Below are positions 25,152 to 36,803 of a stretch of DNA of 41,577 nucleotides, one piece after another. Position 1 is the stretch's first letter. Each line of letters begins with the position of its first letter. Under the pieces are notes generated by a model. It searched no databases, was not told the DNA's origin, and saw only the letters and a list, made by a program, of their open reading frames with translations. The stretch is taken from positions 1 through 41,577 of the forward strand of contig CANQGA010000004.1 of NCBI GenBank assembly GCA_947600145.1, given 5' to 3'. The translations under genes were made by a program, and so were the position numbers. The DNA comes from an uncultured Lachnospiraceae bacterium (GTDB taxonomy: Bacteria; Bacillota; Clostridia; Lachnospirales; Lachnospiraceae).

Positions 25152-26165
25152 ATGGCGGATATCGGGATCATAGGAGCGGGAAGCTGGGGGACCGCGCTTG
25201 CGGTTCTTCTTTCCGGGGGCGGCCACCGGGTCACGGTCTGGTCGGCGCTTCCGCAGGAGATCGCGGAGCTTAAGGAGACGCGAAAGCACCATAACCTTCC
25301 GGGGGTGGTCCTGCCGGAGAATGTGGAGTTTACGGCAGAACTGGATGAAGCCATGGACCGGAAAGAAATGCTGGTGCTGGCGGTTCCTTCCGTCTATACA
25401 AGAGGAACGGCGGCATCCATGAAGCCGTTTATCAGGCCGGGCCAGCTTGTGGTCAATGTGGCCAAGGGGATCGAGGAGAGTACGCTGATGACGCTTTCCG
25501 AGATCATTGAGCAGGAACTTTCTGAGGCGGAGGCGGCGGTTCTCTCCGGACCAAGCCACGCGGAGGAGGTGAGCCGGGGACTGCCCACCACCTGTGTGGC
25601 GGCGGCTCATTCGAGGAAAGCGGCCGAGACGGTCCAGAACCTGTTCATGGGACCGGCCTTTCGGGTCTATACAAGCCCGGACGTCCTCGGCGTGGAGCTG
25701 GGCGGGGCGCTGAAAAATGTGATCGCCCTGGCGGCCGGAATCGCCGACGGACTGGGGTACGGCGATAATACGAAGGCGGCGCTGATCACCCGCGGCATCC
25801 ACGAGATCGCCCGGCTGGGCATGGCGATGGGCGGAAGGTTCGAGACCTTCTGCGGGCTGTCCGGCATCGGCGACCTGATCGTTACCTGCGCCAGTATGCA
25901 CAGCCGGAACCGGCGGGCAGGCATCCTGATCGGCAAAGGCTATACGATGCAGCAGGCCATGGACGAGGTCAGCATGGTGGTGGAAGGCGTGTACTCCGCA
26001 AAGGCGGCGCTTAAGCTGGCGGAGAAGTATCAGGTGTCGATGCCGATCATCGAGCAGGTGAATCAGGTGCTTTTCGAGGGCAAGCCGGCGGCGGAAGCGG
26101 TAGGCGATCTGATGATGCGCGACAAGGCGGTGGAGGCTCCCGCGCTGCCGTGGCCGGAGGCGTAG
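25152..26165 (+). CDS. gpsA: Glycerol-3-phosphate dehydrogenase [NAD(P)+]
   Basis: GpsA reduces dihydroxyacetone phosphate to glycerol 3-phosphate for phospholipid synthesis. The 337-residue protein has the nucleotide motif IGIIGAGSWGTALAVLL, the catalytic Lys in GGALKNVIALAAGIADGL, and GLSGIGDLIVTCASMHSRNR. I chose the ATG at 25152 because AGAAGGGAGA lies nine bases upstream; the GTG at 25113 overlaps the plsY stop but has no site. It is the last gene of its operon and is followed by a hairpin that overlaps the next promoter. Confidence 0.97.
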   Translation: MADIGIIGAGSWGTALAVLLSGGGHRVTVWSALPQEIAELKETRKHHNLPGVVLPENVEFTAELDEAMDRKEMLVLAVPSVYTRGTAASMKPFIRPGQLVVNVAKGIEESTLMTLSEIIEQELSEAEAAVLSGPSHAEEVSRGLPTTCVAAAHSRKAAETVQNLFMGPAFRVYTSPDVLGVELGGALKNVIALAAGIADGLGYGDNTKAALITRGIHEIARLGMAMGGRFETFCGLSGIGDLIVTCASMHSRNRRAGILIGKGYTMQQAMDEVSMVVEGVYSAKAALKLAEKYQVSMPIIEQVNQVLFEGKPAAEAVGDLMMRDKAVEAPALPWPEA

Positions 26166-26217
26166 ATGGGGCTTTTACGCCGCCGAAAATATCTTTTTCG
26201 AATGTTAAAAAATTAGA

Positions 26218-26246
26218 TTGCTTTATGGTCTGAAATATGGTAGAGT
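26218..26246 (+). promoter_or_regulatory. Candidate promoter of the GH38-GH29 glycan operon
   Basis: A -35 TTGCTT (26218-26223), a 17-base spacer and -10 TAGAGT (26241-26246) with TGG just before it (extended -10). Both boxes are imperfect. Start would be near 26253, leaving a leader of about 47 bases. The -10 box is also the left arm of the terminator-like hairpin at 26241-26283. Confidence 0.5.
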
Positions 26247-26283
26247 GGTGGCGATGTCGGACATTTACATCACTCTATTTTTT
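26241..26283 (+). terminator. Terminator-like hairpin after gpsA, overlapping the operon promoter
   Basis: TAGAGT (26241-26246) pairs with ACTCTA (26272-26277), and an inner stem GATGT/ACATC (26253-26257 and 26267-26271) continues after a one-sided bulge. Six T follow (26278-26283). It would stop transcripts coming from gpsA. Confidence 0.6.
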
Positions 26284-26299
26284 GTGTCAGGAGGATAAC

Positions 26300-29200
26300 A
26301 TGCATTTTCTAGACAAGCGGGTTCAGGTGATCTGCGATGAACTCAAGAAGCTGCGCGTGAAGGACAGGATCCCGGTTCTGGATTGGGAATACAAGAAAGG
26401 GAATTTCTTCCATCCTGAGGACGCGGAAAACTGCGAAACGCCGTGGGAGCATTTCGACAGCAGGACCATGCACTGGTACGGTCCGGATGAGCATTACTGG
26501 TTTAAGACGACATTTACGGTTCCTGAGGAAATGGACGGCAGGAGACTCTGGATGCACGTGTCCACCCAGATCAAGGAGTGGGACGACGGCAAGAATCCGC
26601 AGTTTCTGCTGTTTATCAACGGAGAGATCATTCAGGGAATCGATATGAACCACCGCATGGTGAATATCACGGAGAGCGCGAAAGGCGGAGAAGAGCTTAA
26701 GGTAGAGCTTCAGTCCTATACCGGCACGCTTCACGACGAGTTCCAGCTGCGGGTAGATTTCTTTGAGATGGACGCCCTGATCAACAAGGTCTACTATGAC
26801 CTGCAGGTGCCGCTGTGGGCCTTTACGCGGATGGATAAGGAAGACAAGACCCGCATGGAGATCGAGAATGTCCTGAACGAGACGATCAATCTCATCGATC
26901 TGCGGACTCCTTATTCTGCTGAATTTTACAGCACCCTGCAGGAGGCCAGCGATTATATAGACAAGGCGCTTTATACGGATCTGGCGGGTTACAGCGACGT
27001 GATCGCCACCTGCATCGGCCACACCCATATCGATGTGGCCTGGTGGTGGACTGTGGAGCAGACCAGGGAGAAGACCGGCCGCAGTTTCGCGACGGTGCTG
27101 AAGCTGATGGATGAGTTCCCGTCCTATCGTTTTATGTCCAGTCAGCCCCAGCTCTACGCGTTCTTAAAGGAGCGCTATCCGGAGCTGTTCGCGAAGATCA
27201 AAGAGCGGGTGAAAGAGCACCGCTGGGAGCCGGAAGGCGGCATGTGGCTGGAGTCGGATACGAACCTGACCTCCGGCGAGTCATTGGTGCGCCAGTTTAT
27301 GCACGGCAAGAAGTTCTTCAAAGACGAGTTCGGCGTGGACAGTAAGATCCTGTGGCTGCCGGACGTGTTCGGATACAGCGGGGCCCTTCCGCAGATCATG
27401 AAGAAATGCGGCATCGATTATTTCATGACCACCAAGCTGTCCTGGAACCAGTTCAACAAGGTTCCCTACGACACCATGCGCTGGAGAGGCATCGACGGCA
27501 GCGAAGTGCTGACCCATCTGATCACGACCCTGGGCATCAAGCAGCCGGCGACGGATTTCTTCACCACCTATAACGGTTCGCTGCATCCGGACTCCATCAT
27601 GGGCGGCTGGATGCGCTACCAGAATAAAGATATCAACAACGACATCCTGATCTCCTACGGCTACGGCGACGGAGGCGGCGGCCCCACCAGGGAGATGCTG
27701 GAGACCTCCGTGCGTATGGAGAAGGGCATCAAGGGGATCCCGAAGGTGCGCCAGGAGTTCGCCGGCGTATTCTTCGACGAGCTGAAGGAGAAGGTGTGGG
27801 ATAACAAGCGCCTGCCCGTGTGGGAGGGCGAGCTGTATTTCGAGTATCACCGCGGTACGCTGACCTCCATGGCGCGCAACAAGCGGGCCAACCGCAAGAC
27901 CGAACTGGGACTTATGGATCTGGAGCTTTTAGGCGTCCTGGCCGAGGATAAGACGGCTTACCCGGCGGAGCAGATCTATAAGATGTGGGAGACGGTGCTT
28001 CTGAACCAGTTCCACGATATCCTGCCCGGCTCCTCGATCCATGAGGTCTACGAGGTGACGAAGCGGGAGTACGATCAGCTGCATGAGCAGATCGGCGCCC
28101 TCACTGATGAGCGGCTACACGCCTTGGCCGGATACGGACACTGCATGATGATCGTCAATACCACCGGCAAACGCCGCGACGACATCGTACTCTTAGGCGA
28201 CTGCGGCGCGGAGTGGCTGGTGGATATGGCCGGCCGGGTCTATCCCTGCCAGAAGACGGCGGACGGAACCGTGGCCTTTGTGAAGAACATTCCCGCCAAA
28301 GGATATTCCGTCATGTACCAGGTACACGCCGGCTCCGGAAAGCCGCAGACCGAGGAGAAGCATCCGTTTAGCCTGGCGGATGAGCATACGCTTGAGACCC
28401 CGTTCTATACGGTCCATTTCGATGAGAACGGCGAGATCGACCGCCTCTACGATAAGGACTGCGGCCGCGAGGTGCTGCAGGAGGGCAGGAAGGCCAACGC
28501 CCTCGTGATGTACGAGGATAAGCCCATTTACTACGATAACTGGGATATCGATATCTTTTACACCGAGAAGAGCTGGCCGGTGAACGAAGTGGAGTCCATG
28601 CGGTGGACGGAGATGGGCGACGTATGCGCTGTGCTTGAGATCAGGCGAAAGGCCAGCAAGTCAGCGTTTACCCAGAAGATCGTCTTCTACGCCGACAGCA
28701 GAAGGATCGATTTTAAGACCAATGTGGACTGGAAGGAGCATCAGACGCTTCTGAAGGTGCATTTCCCGATCAATGTCCATACGGACCAGGCCACCTTCGA
28801 CGTCCAGTTCGGCAATCTGACCAGGAAGACCCATTCCAACACCAGCTGGGACGTGGCCAGATTCGAGAGCTGCGGCCAGAAGTGGATGGATCTGTCGGAA
28901 GGCCATTACGGCGTCAGTTTGTTAAATGACTGCAAGTACGGCCATTCCGTGAAGGACAGCGTGATCGGACTGAGCCTTATCAAGTCCGGGATCGAGCCGA
29001 ACCCGGTGGCTGACCAGGAGCAGCATGTGTTTACCTACGCCCTGTATCCCCACGCGGAGGGCTGGCAGGCGGCGCAGACCGTGGCGGAGAGCTATAAGCT
29101 GAACCAGCCGTTATTGGCTGTGGACGGCGCGGCGGAGGGTCCGGAGTATTCCTTCGCGTCCGTGGACGCTCCCAACGTGATCATCGAGACTGTGAAGAAG

Positions 29201-29404
29201 GCGGAGGACGGAAACGGCGTGATCGTCCGCATGTATGAGTCGGAGAACAGCCTGACCCACGCGAAGCTTACTGTGGACAGCGCGTATAAGGAGGCTTACA
29301 GCTGCAATCTCCTGGAGGAGAACGAGAGCGGGCTTACTGTGGAGAACGGACAGATCGGCGTCACGCTGAAGCCTTATGAGATCGTTACCGTACGAATGAT
29401 ATAA
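26300..29404 (+). CDS. GH38 alpha-mannosidase
   Basis: This family removes alpha-linked mannose by a retaining, zinc-dependent mechanism. The 1034-residue protein has the zinc site HTHIDVAWWW starting at residue about 241, the nucleophile Asp355 in LWLPDVFGYSGALPQI, then a helical middle domain (QFHDILPGSSIHEVYEVTK) and a large C-terminal beta-sandwich. The ATG at 26300 follows CAGGAGGATAA; an in-frame ATG at 26237 lies inside the promoter. No signal peptide is visible, so action is cytoplasmic. It is first in a seven-gene operon that covers the sugars of complex glycans. The linkage preference (alpha-1,2, -1,3 or -1,6) cannot be read from the sequence. Confidence 0.95.
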   Translation: MHFLDKRVQVICDELKKLRVKDRIPVLDWEYKKGNFFHPEDAENCETPWEHFDSRTMHWYGPDEHYWFKTTFTVPEEMDGRRLWMHVSTQIKEWDDGKNPQFLLFINGEIIQGIDMNHRMVNITESAKGGEELKVELQSYTGTLHDEFQLRVDFFEMDALINKVYYDLQVPLWAFTRMDKEDKTRMEIENVLNETINLIDLRTPYSAEFYSTLQEASDYIDKALYTDLAGYSDVIATCIGHTHIDVAWWWTVEQTREKTGRSFATVLKLMDEFPSYRFMSSQPQLYAFLKERYPELFAKIKERVKEHRWEPEGGMWLESDTNLTSGESLVRQFMHGKKFFKDEFGVDSKILWLPDVFGYSGALPQIMKKCGIDYFMTTKLSWNQFNKVPYDTMRWRGIDGSEVLTHLITTLGIKQPATDFFTTYNGSLHPDSIMGGWMRYQNKDINNDILISYGYGDGGGGPTREMLETSVRMEKGIKGIPKVRQEFAGVFFDELKEKVWDNKRLPVWEGELYFEYHRGTLTSMARNKRANRKTELGLMDLELLGVLAEDKTAYPAEQIYKMWETVLLNQFHDILPGSSIHEVYEVTKREYDQLHEQIGALTDERLHALAGYGHCMMIVNTTGKRRDDIVLLGDCGAEWLVDMAGRVYPCQKTADGTVAFVKNIPAKGYSVMYQVHAGSGKPQTEEKHPFSLADEHTLETPFYTVHFDENGEIDRLYDKDCGREVLQEGRKANALVMYEDKPIYYDNWDIDIFYTEKSWPVNEVESMRWTEMGDVCAVLEIRRKASKSAFTQKIVFYADSRRIDFKTNVDWKEHQTLLKVHFPINVHTDQATFDVQFGNLTRKTHSNTSWDVARFESCGQKWMDLSEGHYGVSLLNDCKYGHSVKDSVIGLSLIKSGIEPNPVADQEQHVFTYALYPHAEGWQAAQTVAESYKLNQPLLAVDGAAEGPEYSFASVDAPNVIIETVKKAEDGNGVIVRMYESENSLTHAKLTVDSAYKEAYSCNLLEENESGLTVENGQIGVTLKPYEIVTVRMI

Positions 29405-29431
29405 GAAGGTACTGCTGATTCGTGATCTTAG

Positions 29432-32626
<3,195 letters not shown>

Positions 32627-32632
32627 ACAGCA

Positions 32633-33811
32633 ATGATGAACAGCGCGCAGGCACAGGACTGTGCCAGGGATCTCTGGGAGCGGCACTGTAAGGAACTTCG
32701 GGAGGATCCCGTACGGATCCGGGAAGTAGAAGAACGATGCATTGCCTTCGGGGATGTACAGATGAAGTATGGCATCGAGGTGATCGGGGAACCCGGCGAG
32801 AACGGCTATCCGGTCTACATTGCTCTGCACGGAGGCGGCGGAGCGCCGTTTCCGGATATCAACAACCAGCAGTGGGCCCATATGGCGATCTATTATAAGG
32901 ACAGCGTGAAGAACGGTATTTACATCAATCCGCGCGGCGTCCGGGATACCTGGGATACCCATGCCAACCCGGAGTCCTATCCGCTCTATGACCGTCTGAT
33001 CGAGAACCTGATCGTATTCTGCGGGGCGGACCCCAACCGGATCTATCTGCTCGGATTTTCGGCGGGAGGCGACGGCGTCTACCTGGTGGGGCCTCGCATG
33101 GCGGATCGTTTCGCCGCGCTCCATATGTCTGCCGGGCATCCGAACGAGGGCAGCATGGTCAATCTCTACCACACGCCGATCCAGCTGCAGGTGGGGATGA
33201 ATGACGCCGCTTACGACCGAAACCATGAGACGGTGCGCTACCAGATGGTCTTAGACCGGCTGGAGAGCGAGAACCCGGACGGCTACACCCACAATGTCTA
33301 TGTCCATGTGGATAAGCCCCATAACTTCCGGGATAATTCCCAGGAACTCCAGCAGGTGATGATCGACAATCTGAGCTGGCTGCACACGGGACTGGTGACG
33401 AGAAGAACGGTGGACTCCAACGCGGTGCATTTTCTGGATGAATTCACCAGACAGCCGGTTCCCGACCGGGTGATCTGGGATCTGGATACCAGGGACAGGC
33501 TGACGGACCGGAGCGTTGACAGCTTCTACTGGCTGAAGGTTCCGTCCGGGGTGGACAGCGGTACTGTGATTCTCCGCCTGGATCACGAGTGCAACGGCAT
33601 CGTGATCGAGCGGGACGATACCCACGGACAGGTGACGGCGCTCCTTCGGGACGGAATGCTGGATCTGGACCGTCCGGTGACTGTGCGGTATCCCGGCGGC
33701 GTGAAGAAAGATTTTATCGCAGAGCGCTCGGCGGATACGATACGGGAGACTCTGGCGGAGCGGGGAGATCCCAATTACATTTTTACTGCAAGCTTAAAAC
33801 TGGGAGCCTGA
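32633..33811 (+). CDS. Alpha/beta-hydrolase, probable esterase
   Basis: The 392-residue protein has an alpha/beta-hydrolase core (about residues 45-255). HGGGGAPF forms the oxyanion hole, GFSAGGDGVY carries the nucleophile Ser, and the catalytic His is probably the one in VDKPHNFRDN. The remaining C-terminal 130 residues form a small beta-rich domain (FYWLKVPSGVDSGTVILRLD) that I do not recognise. Two ATG codons (32633, 32636) are equally possible. It starts six bases after the galactosidase gene and probably removes O-acyl groups, such as acetyl groups, from glycans before the glycosidases act (inference). No signal peptide is seen. Confidence 0.85.
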   Translation: MMNSAQAQDCARDLWERHCKELREDPVRIREVEERCIAFGDVQMKYGIEVIGEPGENGYPVYIALHGGGGAPFPDINNQQWAHMAIYYKDSVKNGIYINPRGVRDTWDTHANPESYPLYDRLIENLIVFCGADPNRIYLLGFSAGGDGVYLVGPRMADRFAALHMSAGHPNEGSMVNLYHTPIQLQVGMNDAAYDRNHETVRYQMVLDRLESENPDGYTHNVYVHVDKPHNFRDNSQELQQVMIDNLSWLHTGLVTRRTVDSNAVHFLDEFTRQPVPDRVIWDLDTRDRLTDRSVDSFYWLKVPSGVDSGTVILRLDHECNGIVIERDDTHGQVTALLRDGMLDLDRPVTVRYPGGVKKDFIAERSADTIRETLAERGDPNYIFTASLKLGA

Positions 33812-33827
33812 AAAGGAGGAACTGAGT

Positions 33828-35699
33828 ATGATTTTACTGCCTGCGCCGAAACAGATCGCGGAACAGGAAGGCAGCCTGAAGCTGAATCTCGGAACCATGA
33901 TCGTGATCGACGGTTCCTGCCCTGCGGGTACTATCGTATACGCAGGGACGCTGAAAGATGAGATCCGGGAGTGGGCCGGGCTTGATCTGGGGATCATCCG
34001 CGGCGCCTCGCGGAAAGGCGATATCCTTTTGAAAGTCGACGCGTCCCTTGCCGATCAGGCGTATCGTCTTGAGATCACGGAACACGGGGCCGTTCTCAGC
34101 GGCGGAACAAACACCGCCGTCGGCTATGCCGTGGCCACGCTGCGTCAGATCGTGCGCCAGAGCGCGGGCCTTCTGCCCTGCGTAGAGATCGACGATGAGC
34201 CGATGCTTAGGGCCAGGGGCTTCTACCACGATGCGACCAGAGGCCGCATCCAGACCCTTGATAACCTGAAAAAACTGGCGGATACCATGGCGTTTTACAA
34301 GCTGAACCAGCTTCAGCTGAATGTGGAGCATACCTATCTGTTCCGCGGCATGTCGGAACTGTGGCGGGACGACACGCCGCTGACGGCGGAAGAGATCATG
34401 GAGCTGGATGATTACTGCTTTGAGAGAGGGATCGAACTGGTTCCGTCCCTGGCGACCTTCGGCCATCTGTATAAGCTGTTAAGCTCCAGAACCTATGAGC
34501 GTCTCTGTGAGCTGCCCGACAGCGCCGGCAGGCCGTTCTCGTTTGAAGACCGGATGGCTCTGCATACGGTAAACGTATCCGACCCGGATTCCATAAAGCT
34601 GGTCAAGGAAATGATCACCGAGTATATGGCGCTGTTCCGCACGAATAAATTCAATATCTGCGCGGATGAGACGTTTGCCCTGGGCAAAGGAAAAAGCAGG
34701 GCCCTGGCGGATGAGAAAGGCGTCGGCACATTATATGTGGATTATATCTGCGAACTGTTTGATTTCCTTAAGAAGGCCGGAAAGGAGCCCATGTTCTGGG
34801 GCGACATCATCTGCCGTCATCCGGAGCTGGCGGGCCGCATCCCGAAAGATGTGATCTGCCTGAACTGGGGATACAGTCCGACTCAGAGGGAGGACGAGAC
34901 CCGTCTCCTGGCCGAAGCGGGGGTCCTTCAGTACGTATGCCCCGGCGCCTGCGGCTGGAATACCTGGGTCAATATTCTTTCCAACAGCTATTACAATGTG
35001 AAGATCATGACCGGATACGCGGTGAAATACGGCGCGGTCGGCATGCTGAACACGGACTGGGGCGATTTCGGGCATGTCAATCATCCGGTGTTCTCGGTTC
35101 CCGGACTGATCTACGGCGCGGTGTTCGCGTGGAACGGCGGGGCCCTGGAATTTGAGGAGATCAATAAGCAGATCTCGGAACTGGAATTTACCGACAGGAG
35201 CGGGGAACTTCTTGCGTGTCTGAAAGAGATCTCCGATCAGATGCGGTTCTCCTGGCGCAATGTGGTGATGCTGAAGGAACATGCGCAGAAAGGCTTCCCG
35301 CGCGGGGAGCTGGAGAAGCTGTTCGGCGAGGACGACATGGGCAGGGTGCCGGAGAGCAATGAGAAGCTGGGCCGGATGGAGGAGCAGGTGCGCCTGATCA
35401 GCCGCAGTATGGACAGCAGCAGGAGGGGCATCGCCGCGATCACCCTCTCTGCGATCGACGTCATGCGGACCTTTAACGACGTGGGCGTGTTTTTGTCCCG
35501 CATGAAGGACGGAAAGGCAGGAGAAGGCCAGGACGGCTTCGCGCTGGCAGAGCGGCTGGAGAACTGCCTGTACCACTATAAGAAGCAGTGGCGGGAAAAC
35601 AGCAAGCAGAGCGATCTGGAGAGGGTCGCGGAAGTATTTTACTGGTACGCGGATCTGCTGAGGGATTCGTCGAAGCAGACCGCGGACAGTATTATGTGA
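33828..35699 (+). CDS. GH20-family beta-N-acetylhexosaminidase
   Basis: The 623-residue protein has an N-terminal GH20b domain (about residues 1-120) and a TIM barrel starting MLRARGFYHDATRG, a conserved substrate-binding segment. The catalytic Asp-Glu pair is Asp280-Glu281 in NICADETFALG, typical of substrate-assisted GH20 enzymes that release GlcNAc or GalNAc. The C-terminal 200 residues are helical, longer than in many relatives. AAAGGAGGAACTGAGT precedes the ATG, 16 bases after the esterase gene. There is no signal peptide. It would cut the HexNAc exposed once galactose is removed by the upstream enzyme. Confidence 0.9.
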   Translation: MILLPAPKQIAEQEGSLKLNLGTMIVIDGSCPAGTIVYAGTLKDEIREWAGLDLGIIRGASRKGDILLKVDASLADQAYRLEITEHGAVLSGGTNTAVGYAVATLRQIVRQSAGLLPCVEIDDEPMLRARGFYHDATRGRIQTLDNLKKLADTMAFYKLNQLQLNVEHTYLFRGMSELWRDDTPLTAEEIMELDDYCFERGIELVPSLATFGHLYKLLSSRTYERLCELPDSAGRPFSFEDRMALHTVNVSDPDSIKLVKEMITEYMALFRTNKFNICADETFALGKGKSRALADEKGVGTLYVDYICELFDFLKKAGKEPMFWGDIICRHPELAGRIPKDVICLNWGYSPTQREDETRLLAEAGVLQYVCPGACGWNTWVNILSNSYYNVKIMTGYAVKYGAVGMLNTDWGDFGHVNHPVFSVPGLIYGAVFAWNGGALEFEEINKQISELEFTDRSGELLACLKEISDQMRFSWRNVVMLKEHAQKGFPRGELEKLFGEDDMGRVPESNEKLGRMEEQVRLISRSMDSSRRGIAAITLSAIDVMRTFNDVGVFLSRMKDGKAGEGQDGFALAERLENCLYHYKKQWRENSKQSDLERVAEVFYWYADLLRDSSKQTADSIM

Positions 35700-35751
35700 A
35701 ACAGTGACAAGACGCGGCCGTCGGATTACGGCGGCAGATTGGAGAACGATT

Positions 35752-36768
35752 ATGAAAAATGAGATCATCGGATATGTGGGAACCGGCGCGTTCACGGAGA
35801 GCGACGCGAAGAAACTGACAGGCATCAATCTTGCGTTCGGGGAGCTTCACAGGGACGGAAGCGTGACTGTACAGGGACGGATCGACAAGCTGGAGATGAT
35901 CCCGCAGATCCGTGGGTGGAACCCGGACCTGCGGATCATCCTTTCGATGGTACAGGCAGATCGGGACGCGTTTACAAGATGCTGCGCGGACGAGGAGCTC
36001 CGAAAGACCGCGGCTGCTTCCCTTGCGGACGTGACGGTCCGCTATGATCTGGACGGCGTGGACCTGGACTGGGAATATCCGTGCGTTCCGTCTAACGGGA
36101 GCGTGGTGTCGCCGGATGACCGGCACAATTTCACGCTGCTGTGTGCGGAGATCCGCAGGTGCCTGGACGCCATCGGCGGGCGGAAGCATTATCTGACCAT
36201 CGCGGCGGGCGCGGACCTTTACTATGTGAACTGCGTGGAACTGCCGGAGCTTATGGATCATCTGGATTATATCAACGTGATGACCTACGACCTGAAATGC
36301 GGCTTCCACGCGCTGGCCGGCCATCACACGGCGCTGTATGCCAACCGGGGCGATGTGTTCACCAACAGCTGCGCCCAGGCGCTGGAGCTCTTTGAGAGCC
36401 GCGGCGTGCCGGCGGACCGGCTGATGATGGGCGCGGCCTTCTATTCCCGCAAATGGACGGACCTTGCGGATAACGAGAATCACGGCCTTCTGGTGCTCTG
36501 CCCGAAGGGCGGCGGCTACGGCCCTGACTACGAACTGCTTGTGAAAGAGTATGAGAACAAGAACGGATATGTGGAGTACTGGGACGACGAGGCCCAGGCG
36601 CCTTACCTGTTTAACGGTTCCACATTCCTGTCCTACGACAATCCCAGGTCCCTGACGGCCAAGGCGGAGTATGTGAAAGAGAAAGGGTACGGCGGGATCT
36701 TCTACTGGGAGCACAAGTGCGACGGCACCGGCGTGCTTCTCGACACACTTTACCGCAAACTGCGCTGA
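35752..36768 (+). CDS. GH18-family glycoside hydrolase
   Basis: The 338-residue protein has the GH18 catalytic motif D-x-x-D-x-D-x-E as DGVDLDWE, with the acid Glu at residue 108, and the YINVMTYDL strand (residues about 175-185) that stabilises the oxazolinium intermediate. It could be a chitinase-like enzyme, or an endo-beta-N-acetylglucosaminidase that cuts within the chitobiose core of N-glycans; the sequence alone does not decide. The ATG at 35752 follows TTGGAGAACGA. It lacks a signal peptide, unlike most secreted GH18 enzymes, which suits cytoplasmic cleavage of imported glycans in this operon. Confidence 0.9.
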   Translation: MKNEIIGYVGTGAFTESDAKKLTGINLAFGELHRDGSVTVQGRIDKLEMIPQIRGWNPDLRIILSMVQADRDAFTRCCADEELRKTAAASLADVTVRYDLDGVDLDWEYPCVPSNGSVVSPDDRHNFTLLCAEIRRCLDAIGGRKHYLTIAAGADLYYVNCVELPELMDHLDYINVMTYDLKCGFHALAGHHTALYANRGDVFTNSCAQALELFESRGVPADRLMMGAAFYSRKWTDLADNENHGLLVLCPKGGGYGPDYELLVKEYENKNGYVEYWDDEAQAPYLFNGSTFLSYDNPRSLTAKAEYVKEKGYGGIFYWEHKCDGTGVLLDTLYRKLR

Positions 36769-36803
36769 GAGCGGACAGACAAATTGGTTTCGGAGGTTTT
36801 GCG

